Positions 44,276-52,737 of a DNA stretch of 64,000 nucleotides are shown here, piece by piece. The translations under genes and the position numbers were made by a program. Position 1 is the stretch's first letter. The number at the start of each line of letters is the position of its first letter. Under the pieces are notes generated by a model. That model searched no databases. It saw only the letters and a program-made list of their open reading frames with translations, and was not told the DNA's origin. Origin of the DNA: CAWAVN01 sp963825075 (GTDB taxonomy: Bacteria > Planctomycetota > Planctomycetia > Planctomycetales > Planctomycetaceae); the NCBI GenBank assembly GCA_963825075.1, contig CAWGRX010000022.1, forward strand, positions 124,001-188,000, written 5' to 3'.

Positions 44276-45313
44276 ATGATGCTGAAGACCACTTTTCGCT
44301 GGGCGATGGCTATTCTGTTTTGCCTGGGAGGGCAAACGTTGGCCGTCGCCGAACCCCAACAGAAACAGAATAAAAACCCCATGACGGACTCTTCCTCCTC
44401 AAAAATGCACTTTCCCGATTTGCCCGCAGGCCTCACCAGTTTTGGGGCCGCCCTTTGGGGGGATTTTGTGTATGTCTATGGCGGGCACTTTGGGCGGGCG
44501 CACGAGTATTACATCAAAGGCCAATCCAAAGATTTTCTAAGGCTGAATTTGAAAAACCCCAAGGCGTGGGAGCACTTGGCTTCGGGACCCAGGCTTCAAG
44601 GGTTGGCGATGGTGGCCCATGCGGGGAAAATCTACCGCATCGGCGGGTTTGCGGCCCATAACAAGCAGGGCGAAGACCAAGATCTCTGGTCGGTCGCGGA
44701 CGTGACCCGTTACGATATCGCAAAACAGAAATGGGAAGACCTGCCCGCGCTCCCCGCTCCGCGGTCTTCGCATGATGCCGTCATCGCGGGCGATCGGATC
44801 TACGTCGCCGGCGGCTGGGCGCTCAAAGGCGGCAAGGAAACCCTTTGGCACGAGTCGGCGGTGATGCTCGATCTCGCCGCGAAACCACTGAAGTGGAAGG
44901 AACTCCCCGAACCGCCTTTCGAGCGTCGGGCTTTGGCTTTGGGAACGCTAGGAGGCAAGCTGTATGTCATCGGCGGAATGCAGAAAGCCGGCGAACCCAC
45001 GACCGCGGTCGGCGTGTTCGATCCCGAAACCAACCAGTGGTCCGAAGGACCGGCATTGATCGGGCCGCCGATGACCGGCTTCGGGCCGGCGGCCTTTAAC
45101 TTGGGCGGCAAGCTCTACGCCAGCACTTACGAGGGCGATCTGCAAATGCTCGAAGCCGGGGCGAAAAGCTGGCGAAAGGTCGAAAAACTCAAAGATGCCC
45201 GCTTCTTTCACCGCATGCTGCCTTTGGATTCCAAGCATCTGCTCTTGATCGGCGGAGCGAGCATGGAGTCCGGCAAGTACAAGAACCTGGAAGCCATTCC
45301 CATTCAACCGTGA
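44276..45313 (+). CDS. Exported Kelch-repeat propeller protein
   Basis: A 345-residue protein with a signal peptide (TTFRWAMAILFCLGGQTLAV). Kelch blades are seen as GDFVYVYGGHFGRAHEYYIK, GKIYRIGGFAAHNKQ, GDRIYVAGGWALKGGKETLW, GKLYVIGGMQKAGEPTTAVG, GGKLYASTYEGDLQMLEAG and HLLLIGGASMESGKYKNLEA, six in all, each with the GG pair after a hydrophobic strand. It should form a periplasmic six-bladed propeller; N-acetylneuraminate epimerase-like activity is one known use of such folds. The stop overlaps the GTG start of the RluA gene (GTGA), so the two are coupled. The start could be 44276 or 44279. Confidence 0.85.
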   Translation: MMLKTTFRWAMAILFCLGGQTLAVAEPQQKQNKNPMTDSSSSKMHFPDLPAGLTSFGAALWGDFVYVYGGHFGRAHEYYIKGQSKDFLRLNLKNPKAWEHLASGPRLQGLAMVAHAGKIYRIGGFAAHNKQGEDQDLWSVADVTRYDIAKQKWEDLPALPAPRSSHDAVIAGDRIYVAGGWALKGGKETLWHESAVMLDLAAKPLKWKELPEPPFERRALALGTLGGKLYVIGGMQKAGEPTTAVGVFDPETNQWSEGPALIGPPMTGFGPAAFNLGGKLYASTYEGDLQMLEAGAKSWRKVEKLKDARFFHRMLPLDSKHLLLIGGASMESGKYKNLEAIPIQP

Positions 45314-46248
45314 CCACGCCGCCGCTCACGCTGGAATTGATCGTGGAAAAATCCCTAAGCGGGATCCGCATCGACAGTTTTCTGGCCCGGCATTTGCGGA
45401 ACTATACGCCCTATCGTTTGCAGCGGATGATCCGCGCGGGGCTGGCTTCGATCGACGGCGGCACGATCGATTTGGAAACCCGCGTGTTCGCGGGGCAAGA
45501 GATTTTGTTTCGCCTTGCCGAGCCGCCGGATAAGCTGCTCGAACCCGAACCGCGCGATCTGGAGATTCTGTTTGAAGACCCATGGATCCTTGTCCTCAAC
45601 AAGTCCGCGGGGATCGTGGCCCATCCGGTGGGGGAGTTTCAAACCGGAACGCTCGCCAATGCCGCGCAGTGGCATCTCGATCGGCAGACAAAGCGCAAGG
45701 GGCTACTTCGGCCGGGGATTGTGCACCGTTTGGACCGCATGACGAGCGGGGTGATGGTGCTGGCCAAGGAGCACGTTTCGCACACGGACCTCTCCATCCA
45801 ATTCCAGCGCGGCCAGGTCCAAAAAACTTACACCGCGCTCGTGGAAGGCCGGCTGATTGCGGACCGGGGCGAGATCAATTTGCCGATCGGACACGCGGCT
45901 TCGCGGGAAACGGTGCTGATGTCAGCCGCGCCCAATGCCCGCAAACCCAAACCCGCCTGCACGCGGTACGAAGTCATCGAGCGATTTTCAAAAATGACCT
46001 TAGTGCAAGCCTGGCCGAAGACGGGACGAATTCATCAAATCCGTGTGCACTTCGCCACTCTGGGCCATCCGGTCGTCGGCGATGAATTCTACGCAGCCGG
46101 CGGCACCATCAAACCACCGGCCATTCACCGCGACCGGCGCCACGCGCTGCACGCTTCGCGGTTAATCTTCCGGCATCCCATCACGCGAACGATGCTGAGC
46201 TTCGAGGCGCCCTTGCCCGCGGACATGCGGGCGACGTGCTCCGGTTAA
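45310..46248 (+). CDS. RluA-family RNA pseudouridine synthase
   Basis: A 312-residue pseudouridine synthase. An N-terminal S4-like RNA-binding segment (IRIDSFLARHLRNYTPYRLQ, then RMIRAGLASIDGG) precedes the catalytic domain with LNKSAGIVAHPVGEF and the active-site aspartate in GIVHRLDRMTSGVMVLAK. PKTGRIHQIRVHFATLGHPV is motif III. It modifies uridine in rRNA or tRNA; the exact site cannot be deduced. GTG start overlaps the Kelch stop. The 3' end overlaps dprA by four bases, tail to tail. Confidence 0.92.
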   Translation: MTTPPLTLELIVEKSLSGIRIDSFLARHLRNYTPYRLQRMIRAGLASIDGGTIDLETRVFAGQEILFRLAEPPDKLLEPEPRDLEILFEDPWILVLNKSAGIVAHPVGEFQTGTLANAAQWHLDRQTKRKGLLRPGIVHRLDRMTSGVMVLAKEHVSHTDLSIQFQRGQVQKTYTALVEGRLIADRGEINLPIGHAASRETVLMSAAPNARKPKPACTRYEVIERFSKMTLVQAWPKTGRIHQIRVHFATLGHPVVGDEFYAAGGTIKPPAIHRDRRHALHASRLIFRHPITRTMLSFEAPLPADMRATCSG

Positions 46249-47405
46249 TTCACCGCCCGCACCAGATAGCCGCCGGGCAGACGGCGGAGGAAGCGTTTCA
46301 TTTCCAGGACGGTCAGCGTGGAGAGCACGCGGGACGAATCGAGGTCTGAAGCTCTTAAAACCTGGTCGATGTGCTGAGGCTCTAACGTCACAAGATTCAA
46401 AACGGCCCGCTCAATCTCGTTTAACAACAATTCGCGGGGGCTGTGGACTTCTTCTTGGGGCGTAATGGGGACCGGATTGGTCAAAGGGCCGAGGGCGGCG
46501 AGAACGTCGTCGGCGTTTCGGATGAGCGTTGCCCCATCGCGGATCAGGTCGTGGCAGCCTTCGCTGGCGAGGCTGTCGATGGGGCCGGGGACGACCATGA
46601 CTTCCCGCCCCTGTTCCAGAGCGTGCCGGGCCGTGTGCAGCGCGCCGCTTTTGCGGGAGGCTTCCACGATCAACACGCCTGCCGATAGTCCACTGATGAT
46701 GCGGTTTCGTTGCGGGAACAGCCCTGCGAGCGGTTTTTGATCCAGAGGCATTTCGGTGAGGAGGGCTCCGTTCTCGGCGCATTGCCGGGCGAGCGGAGCG
46801 TGTTCCGGCGGATAGATCGAAGCCAGCCCCGTGGCGAGGACCGCGAGCGTTCGGCCGCCGGCTTTCAAAGCGCCGCGGTGGGCGGCTCCGTCGATACCGC
46901 GGGCCAAGCCGCTGACGATGGTCACGCCCGCCAGCGCCAAGGTAGCGGCGAGCTTCTCGGCCGTGCGGACGCCGTAGGGCGTGCAGCGGCGGGAGCCGAC
47001 GATGGCCAGGGCCAATTCGTCGCGCGGTTCGACGCGGCCTTGGCAGTATAAAAACGTGGGCGGATCGAAAATCTGCGAGAGCAGCGCGGGGTAATCGTCT
47101 TTGCCCCTGATGTAAAACTTGATGTCCAACTTTCGGCAGCGGGCGAGTTCCCGCTCCGCAGGCGCGGTGTCGCGGTAATCGAGAATCGAGAGTGCCAACT
47201 TGGGACCGATGCCCGGCACCGATCGCAAATCATGGCTTTTCGCTCTGAGAACTTCACCGGCATCGTCAAAGTGATCCAACAGCGCCTGCCGCATCCTCGG
47301 CCCCACGCCGGGCACTAGGTTGAGCCGCAGCATCTCCAACAGCCGAGCCTCGTCGATGTCCCGGCCCGGTCGCTCCGCAGCAGGTTGAATGCCAGAGTCT
47401 GTCAT
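46245..47405 (-). CDS. dprA: DNA-processing protein DprA
   Basis: A 386-residue DprA/Smf that protects incoming single-stranded DNA and loads RecA during transformation. N-terminal helix-hairpin-helix repeats (LNLVPGVGPRMRQALLDHF; LRSVPGIGPKLALSILDY) are followed by the Rossmann-like core with AIVGSRRCTPYGVRTA, SGLARGIDGAAHRGAL, FPQRNRIISGLSAGVLIVEA and SGALHTARHALEQGREVMVV, and a C-terminal winged helix. All segments are complete. No other competence gene is near. Confidence 0.95.
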   Translation of the reverse strand: MTDSGIQPAAERPGRDIDEARLLEMLRLNLVPGVGPRMRQALLDHFDDAGEVLRAKSHDLRSVPGIGPKLALSILDYRDTAPAERELARCRKLDIKFYIRGKDDYPALLSQIFDPPTFLYCQGRVEPRDELALAIVGSRRCTPYGVRTAEKLAATLALAGVTIVSGLARGIDGAAHRGALKAGGRTLAVLATGLASIYPPEHAPLARQCAENGALLTEMPLDQKPLAGLFPQRNRIISGLSAGVLIVEASRKSGALHTARHALEQGREVMVVPGPIDSLASEGCHDLIRDGATLIRNADDVLAALGPLTNPVPITPQEEVHSPRELLLNEIERAVLNLVTLEPQHIDQVLRASDLDSSRVLSTLTVLEMKRFLRRLPGGYLVRAVN

Positions 47406-47459
47406 GTCACGGAAGAGAGGTTATAGATTCTTCGATTTAACCCGTTTGCGAATTGACTA

Positions 47460-47672
47460 TCAGTGGCTTTCGTTCCGCTCCTTCAATTTGGCTTCGAGTT
47501 CCGTAATTCTCTTGTTCATCGCGACCAAAGGCATGGCGGCAAAGAAAAAGCACATGGGCAAGAACGAGAAGAACGCGGGCTTGGCGGTCTCTCCCATAAA
47601 CAATGCCATGAACGAAATAAAGCCGCAGAAGAGTGCGGGGACCAAGAGCGGCATACTGATTTGGGCTTTCAT
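47460..47672 (-). CDS. Small membrane protein with two helices and a coiled-coil tail
   Basis: A 70-residue protein. AAAGGAAAAAT precedes the ATG at 47672. Two hydrophobic segments (MPLLVPALFCGFISFMALFM; PAFFSFLPMCFFFAAMPLVA) are followed by a charged helix MNKRITELEAKLKERNESH. No family is recognised. A bacterial two-TM small protein with a cytoplasmic coiled coil is the likely layout. Confidence 0.55.
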   Translation of the reverse strand: MKAQISMPLLVPALFCGFISFMALFMGETAKPAFFSFLPMCFFFAAMPLVAMNKRITELEAKLKERNESH

Positions 47673-47728
47673 ATTTTTCCTTTCAGTCTGGAGCCGTAAG
47701 AATCGCTCGAACAATCATTGTCGGATTT

Positions 47729-47793
47729 ATTAGCCGCCGGAGGCGAGCCCCCGTTCGCGGGAAGAACCGGACGCTAGCGCGTTCCGGCTGATA
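47729..47793. repeat. GCTAGC-family dispersed repeats in the aroB-proximal spacer
   Basis: One decayed unit (TTAGCCGCCGGAGGCGAGCC) and one good unit (CCGGACGCTAGCGCGTTCCG) lie side by side between aroB (3' end) and the small membrane protein. The second matches the two copies near 30.7 kb except for one base. Confidence 0.65.
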
Positions 47794-47874
47794 ATCGGAC
47801 AGTTTTTTCTCGAACGGTCGTAAGATGTCGCAAGCCGTTAAAAAACCTGAAGCCTCCCCATCTCCCTTTCTTCG

Positions 47875-49017
47875 TCAAGCGTGGCCGAAGTCTTGGAGCA
47901 GGCCGCGGACATCCTCTTCGGGGATGTTGGGATAGACTTTGACCTCGCCGATGCGGGTGGGGAGGACGAAGCGGAGTTTGCCGGAGACGGCTTTTTTGTC
48001 GAGCCGCATCCGGCTGAGGATTTCATCCACGCTGAAGCTCAGCCCTTCCGGGAGCGAGGTCGGCAAGCCCACCGCTTCCAAAAGCGCCCGTTGCCTGTGG
48101 GTGACGGACTCGTCGATCAATTTCACGCGCTCAGCCAGGCGGCTGGCGTAGATCATGCCGATGGCCACCGCTTCGCCGTGCAAGAGTTCGCCGTAGTGAC
48201 AGAGATTCTCGAACGCATGGCCGAAGGTGTGCCCGTAGTTCAGCACCGCCCGCATCCCGGTGTGCTCGAACTCGTCCTGTTCGACCACATCCGCTTTTAG
48301 CCGGCACGAGCGGGCGATGAGGGATTGCAGGATCTCGGCGGAGCGGTTTTTAATGCCTATGGCGTTCTGCTCCAACTCGGCGAAGAAATCCTCATCGAGA
48401 ATCACCCCGTATTTAATGACCTCGGCCAGCCCCGCTGTGTAATCTCGTTCGGGGAGGGTTTTGAGAGTCGCGGTATCGATCACGACACCCAGAGGTTGAT
48501 GAAACGCCCCGATCAGGTTTTTCCCCTTGGGGTGATTGATGCCCACCTTGCCGCCGACCGAACTATCCACGTGGGCCAAGAGCGTCGTGGGGATTTGAAC
48601 GAAGGGGATCCCCCGGGCATAAGTCGCGGCAACGAAACCGGCCGTGTCTCCTACCACGCCGCCGCCGACGGCAAACACGACCGTTTGGCGGCCGGCCTGC
48701 ATTTCGACGAGGCGGTCGTAAATGTCCGAGACCACCGGCAGCGATTTCGAAAGTTCGCCCGGCTCCATCACGAACAATTCGCATTCCCAACCGCCCGCGG
48801 CGAGGCTTTGATAAACGGCTTCGCCGTGGGGTTTGGCGACGTTCTGATCGGTAACGACCAGCGCCTTTCGCCGGCCGGGCTGCATGCCGGGACGATCCTC
48901 GAACCACGGTTCGATGGCCGCGGCAATACTGGGCAAAAAATCCGTTACGATGAACACATCATAACTGCGCGGCCCGAGGTAAACCTGAACGGTGCGGGAT
49001 TTGAGAGTGTCAGCCAC
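47875..49017 (-). CDS. aroB: 3-dehydroquinate synthase
   Basis: A 380-residue enzyme that converts DAHP to 3-dehydroquinate. The NAD and zinc site motifs are complete: FAVGGGVVGDTAGFVAATYA, IPTTLLAHVDSSVGGKVGIN, AEVIKYGVILDEDFFAELE, and the zinc-binding LNYGHTFGHAFENL with HGEAVAIGMIYA. The start is GTG at 49017. It lies 28 bases downstream of the RidA gene on the same strand. With aroE at 20.4 kb it gives two shikimate enzymes in the window, not linked to each other. Confidence 0.95.
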   Translation of the reverse strand: MADTLKSRTVQVYLGPRSYDVFIVTDFLPSIAAAIEPWFEDRPGMQPGRRKALVVTDQNVAKPHGEAVYQSLAAGGWECELFVMEPGELSKSLPVVSDIYDRLVEMQAGRQTVVFAVGGGVVGDTAGFVAATYARGIPFVQIPTTLLAHVDSSVGGKVGINHPKGKNLIGAFHQPLGVVIDTATLKTLPERDYTAGLAEVIKYGVILDEDFFAELEQNAIGIKNRSAEILQSLIARSCRLKADVVEQDEFEHTGMRAVLNYGHTFGHAFENLCHYGELLHGEAVAIGMIYASRLAERVKLIDESVTHRQRALLEAVGLPTSLPEGLSFSVDEILSRMRLDKKAVSGKLRFVLPTRIGEVKVYPNIPEEDVRGLLQDFGHA

Positions 49018-49045
49018 GGGGATGTTTCTTTCTGGGGTCGGAGGA

Positions 49046-49507
49046 TCAATCCTTCAATTGGAAAATCGCTTCCACTTCCACGGGGATGTTGCCCGGCAGC
49101 GATCCCATGCCAACGGCACTCCGCGCGCCGCGGCCGGCTTCGCCGAAGACGTCCACCATCAACTGGCTGAAGCCGTTGATGACGGACGGATGCCTTTGAA
49201 AATCCGGGACGGCGTTGACCATGCCCAGCACCTTGACGACGCGCTCGATCTTGTCCAACGTGCCCAGTTGCGAAATCAGCGTGGCGAGGATCGTCAGGCC
49301 GACCTGCCGGGCGGCCCCGCGGCCTTGTTCTTCGGTGAGGTCCTGTCCCACCCGGCCCGTGATGAGCGTTCCATCGGGCTGCACCGGTCCGTGCCCGGAG
49401 ACGTACAGCATGTTCCCCACCTGGACGGCGGGGTTATAGATCCCTCCCGGCTTGGGGGCTTCGGGAAGTTGCAGATCGAGTTCGGCAATGCGGGCATCAG
49501 CGCTCAT
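49046..49507 (-). CDS. RidA/YjgF-family protein
   Basis: A 153-residue protein of the RidA superfamily. Seen: KPGGIYNPAVQVGNMLYVSG, then GQDLTEEQGRGAARQVGLTI, and the ending RSAVGMGSLPGNIPVEVEAI with the Arg and Glu positions that typical RidA enzymes use for imine hydrolysis. It is a little longer than RidA (about 128), like the YjgH/Atu-type branch. GAGGATTTCGCACC precedes the ATG. It is first in a small operon with aroB. Confidence 0.88.
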   Translation of the reverse strand: MSADARIAELDLQLPEAPKPGGIYNPAVQVGNMLYVSGHGPVQPDGTLITGRVGQDLTEEQGRGAARQVGLTILATLISQLGTLDKIERVVKVLGMVNAVPDFQRHPSVINGFSQLMVDVFGEAGRGARSAVGMGSLPGNIPVEVEAIFQLKD

Positions 49508-49879
49508 GGTGCGAAATCCTCAAAGAAATGAAGGCGTGTGGCTTCGTGAATTTAGGATACGGAAATTCTTCCGAAATTGCCAAAGGCTGGCCGAAAGGAA
49601 TCCGACTTTCTCCGGGCGGCAACGGATCTTAGGGCTTCAGGTAAGCCCATTTCTGACAACCGGCCGGTGTTTCCCATTGCTCCAGGGTTGTGCGAATTCT
49701 TCGCCAGCCTGCAAATCCCAGCAAATCCCAGCAAATATGTTGACATTGGCAAACGGCGAGCCCTAACATGAGTTTGGGCTAATTTGAAATTTTCGTTAAC
49801 GATTCCCGCCTGTTTTCCCTCCCTTTTTGCCCTCTTACCCTCCCTCCCTTTTTGCCCTCTTATCCATGGAGATATTGCG
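49508..49879. other. Spacer with tandem repeats upstream of the DUF1559 gene
   Basis: This 372-base spacer separates the divergent RidA and DUF1559 genes. It contains a 10-base tandem GCAAATCCCA (49711-49730, then a partial) and two identical 21-base pyrimidine-rich copies, 25 bases apart, at 49817-49837 and 49842-49862, just ahead of the ribosome-binding site. No gene is supported. Confidence 0.6.
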
Positions 49880-50890
49880 ATGACCGTACGTCGTTCCCAC
49901 CGAGGATTCACCCTGATCGAACTGTTGGTCGTGATCGCCATTATCGCGATTTTAATTGCGCTATTGCTTCCGGCGGTGCAGCAAGCTCGCGAAGCCGCCC
50001 GGCGGTCTACTTGCAAGAATAACCTCAAGCAGTTGGGGCTCGCACTCCACAATTACCACGACGTTTACAAGATGTTCCCGGCCCGGCAAGGCGGCAGCAG
50101 TTTGCAGCGGACCCGCACCAGCGGCCACGTGGCCTTGTGCCCGTACATGGATCAAGGCCCGCTTTACAAAAAAATTCAGCAGGCCCAAAACGCTCCCTGG
50201 TCGAACAGCCTTTGGTGGGACACCGTCATTCCCGCGCTGGTTTGCCCCTCGGATTCCGGGACGACTCCCCCCGCCGGTTCCGGACCGCGGGGACTTTCCA
50301 ATTATGCGTACTCGGCCGGTGATTGTCTCGCCGGAAGCGGCACGGGTAGCGGTGTCGTCCCCGTCCGCTCGCGGGGCATGTTCGGGTCCCTGGTCTGCTA
50401 CGCGCTTCGCGACTGCATCGATGGCTCCAGCAACACAATTTTCATGTCCGAACGCATCAAACCCGCCAGCCGGACCACCTTGGGGATGGTCTCCACCATG
50501 TCCACGACGCCGCCGTCCACCTGCTATTCGGCTTACGTCAATCAGACGCTCCAATCGCCCTACACAGGCGACACCTCGCCGGGTTATCGCTGGGGCGACG
50601 GGGCGGCTTACTTCGCCGCTGTGACCACCATTCTGCCGCCCAACTCCGCCTCCTGCAACGCGGGTGGCACCCACTGGTCCCCGGGGATTTTCACCCCGTC
50701 CAGCCAACATATCGGCGGAGTGCAATGCTTGTTCGGCGATGGGGCGGTAAGGTTCATCAGCAACAACATCAACGCCGGAAACAGGGGAGCCACACCGCCT
50801 TCCGCCAATGGCGGAGGAGTGTCCCCCTATGGCGTGTGGGGCGCTTTGGGAACCCGCAACGGGAACGAAGTCGTCAACAACGCCTTCTAA
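49880..50890 (+). CDS. DUF1559 type II secretion/prepilin-like protein
   Basis: A 336-residue protein of the planctomycete DUF1559 (SBP_bac_10) family. The N-terminus is a class III prepilin leader: HRGFTLIELLVVIAIIAILI, cut by the prepilin peptidase after the Gly and methylated on Phe. The consensus QQAREAARRSTCKNNLKQLG follows, and the H-x9-DG motif is at the C-terminus (LFGDGAVRFISNNI). It should form pseudopilin-like envelope filaments; these proteins are numerous in planctomycete genomes. GGAGAT lies before the ATG at 49880. A clear terminator follows at 50922-50962. Confidence 0.93.
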   Translation: MTVRRSHRGFTLIELLVVIAIIAILIALLLPAVQQAREAARRSTCKNNLKQLGLALHNYHDVYKMFPARQGGSSLQRTRTSGHVALCPYMDQGPLYKKIQQAQNAPWSNSLWWDTVIPALVCPSDSGTTPPAGSGPRGLSNYAYSAGDCLAGSGTGSGVVPVRSRGMFGSLVCYALRDCIDGSSNTIFMSERIKPASRTTLGMVSTMSTTPPSTCYSAYVNQTLQSPYTGDTSPGYRWGDGAAYFAAVTTILPPNSASCNAGGTHWSPGIFTPSSQHIGGVQCLFGDGAVRFISNNINAGNRGATPPSANGGGVSPYGVWGALGTRNGNEVVNNAF

Positions 50891-50921
50891 CATCGCATTA
50901 AGCCTCAAACCGTTTTCGCCC

Positions 50922-50962
50922 AAACCGTCCGCGTTGAGACCAACCCGGACGGTTTCGTTTTT
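50922..50962 (+). terminator. Rho-independent terminator after the DUF1559 gene
   Basis: Arms AAACCGTCCG (50922-50931) and CGGACGGTTT (50946-50955) are a perfect 10-bp stem with a 14-base loop, followed by CGTTTTT. It lies 32 bases past the stop at 50890. Confidence 0.85.
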
Positions 50963-51106
50963 CTGAAGAGCCCGACCCGCATTCATTCGCGGTTTTCCCG
51001 ATTCGCGTAGTTGCACGGGCTGAGATTTCCCCATTACAATAAGGCCGTTTCCCCGAACAGTAAATTTGTATTCAAATCTCCATGCCTTTTGGGAGCACAT
51101 ACAGCC

Positions 51107-52124
51107 ATGCCAGGCGGCGGCAATTTTTGGACGATGGTCGGCCTCATCGGGTTGGTGGTTGGCGGGCTTTTCTTCCTGATTTTTTTGGTGATCTTCAGCA
51201 AATACATCGGGCTTTACGTCCGGGCGTTCACCTCGCGCAGGGATCGGGCCGTTGAACCTGGTGGTGATGTCGCTCAGAAAAGTCAATCCCCAGGTCATCG
51301 TCGATGCCAAGATCATGGCCGTGCAGGCGGGCTTGGATGTCATCACCACCCGCGAAATGGAAGCCCATTACCTCGCCGGTGGCAACGTACAGCGGCTGGT
51401 GCGGGCGCTGATCGCGGCGCACCGGGCCGACATCGCCTTGGACTGGGAAACCGGGGCGGCGATCGATCTGGCCGGGCGGAACGTGTTTGAAGCCGTGCAA
51501 ACCAGCGTCGATCCCAAAGTCATCGACTGCCCCGATCCGCGCCGTTACGGCCGCAGCACCTTGGACGGCGTGGCTAAGGACGGGATTCAACTCAAAGCCA
51601 AAGCCCGCGTAACGGTCCGCACCAATCTGGCCCAACTCGTCGGCGGGGCGACGGAGGAAACCGTCATCGCCCGCGTCGGGGAAGGGATCGTCTCGGCGAT
51701 CGGTTCCTGCGAAACGCACAAAGAGGTGCTGGCCAATCCAATGATGATCGCCCGCCGGGTGCTGGAAAAGGGTTTGGATTCGCAAACGGCTTACGAGATC
51801 GTGTCCATCGACATCGCCGACATCGACGTGGGCGATAACGTGGGCGCAAGATTGCAGGCCGACCAGGCGGAAGCTGACGTGCGGATCGCGCGGGCCAAAG
51901 CCGAGGAACGCCGGGCCGCCGCTGTGGCCCGCGAGCAGGAAATGCAAGCCCTGACGCAGGAAAACCGGGCGATAGTCGTCCTGGCCGAGGCCGCGATTCC
52001 GCAGGCGATGGCCGATGCCTTCCGCTCCGGCAATTTGCGCGCTCCCGACGAAGACGAATTCCAGGAGACCGCCTCCGGCAACGGAACGCCGCCCGATTCC
52101 AACGGATCGCCGGAACATCCCTAA
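51107..52124 (+). CDS. floA: Flotillin-like protein FloA, frameshifted
   Basis: A membrane scaffold protein of the FloA family (about 338 residues), in two frames. The first gives the N-terminal membrane hairpin (LIGLVVGGLFFLIFLVIFSK) to YIGLYVRAFTS; the second carries LNLVVMSLRKVNPQVIVDAK, ALIAAHRADIALDWETGAA, VTVRTNLAQLVGGATEETVI and the coiled-coil end to the stop at 52124. The switch is in CGCGC at 51234-51238. Dropping one base or adding two joins them; the family length fits the two-base version (FTSRAGIGPLN). FloA organises membrane microdomains in many bacteria. The N-terminus was placed at the ATG at 51107 after GGGAG. Confidence 0.85.
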
Positions 52125-52362
52125 GAATCCGATCGTTCCGGTGAGAGGGACGTCCCCGCCGGCAGCCGTCACAGTTTCGCCAACCCGATGTCCATTCCTG
52201 AAAAAACCAGGAATTGCCCAGCTTCCCATAAAGCTTGGTTGTCCAGCAGATCGGCGTGATTTACGATTAGCCATTGACAAACGCGGTCAAAAACCGCTCA
52301 ATAATAGGTTCCCCCAAAAGTCCCCGGCCCCAACCCGGCCGTCACAGCAAGGTTGTTCTCCG

Positions 52363-52572
52363 ATGAACGAAAACATCCACGTGGATTTGACTCCCCAACA
52401 ACGCAGCATTCTGCTCGATGGACTCTCCTTTCTCCGCAGCGCCGCGCTCTTGGAAACCCGCTTCCCTTCGGAGGAAAACTCAAAAGACCGCGAACGGCAG
52501 GTCCGCGAAATCGAGCAACTTGCCGAACAACTCGGCGGCAACCGGCCCGTTAAAGCCGCCGCCTCGGTTTAA
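52363..52572 (+). CDS. Small conserved-looking helical protein
   Basis: A 69-residue protein beginning MNENIHVDLTPQQRSILLDG. It is mostly helical and charged (TRFPSEENSKDRERQVREIE, then QLAEQLGG) with no membrane segment. The type (a small acidic protein with LTxxQRxxLLxGL) looks planctomycete-specific, but I cannot name a family. An AAGG lies about 12 bases ahead of the ATG. It sits alone between floA and the ketoacyl synthase. Confidence 0.55.
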   Translation: MNENIHVDLTPQQRSILLDGLSFLRSAALLETRFPSEENSKDRERQVREIEQLAEQLGGNRPVKAAASV

Positions 52573-52737
52573 CTCTATCACGACGGCATGTCTCACGGCC
52601 GGGCTGAGCCGCGCACGAAGTAAGCGGTATTGCGATCTCTGAAATTCTTGAAAACCGCTGACTTCGTGCCCGGCTCAAGAAAATCAAATCAATTTTCCGA
52701 CCTTTTTTGGAACGACTGAACCTGGGAATGCGAAGCG

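Noticed and set aside
52015..52572. Long frame that would merge the small protein at 52363 with upstream text
   Set aside because: The upstream part is an out-of-frame reading of floA; the ATG at 52363 gives a self-contained small protein.
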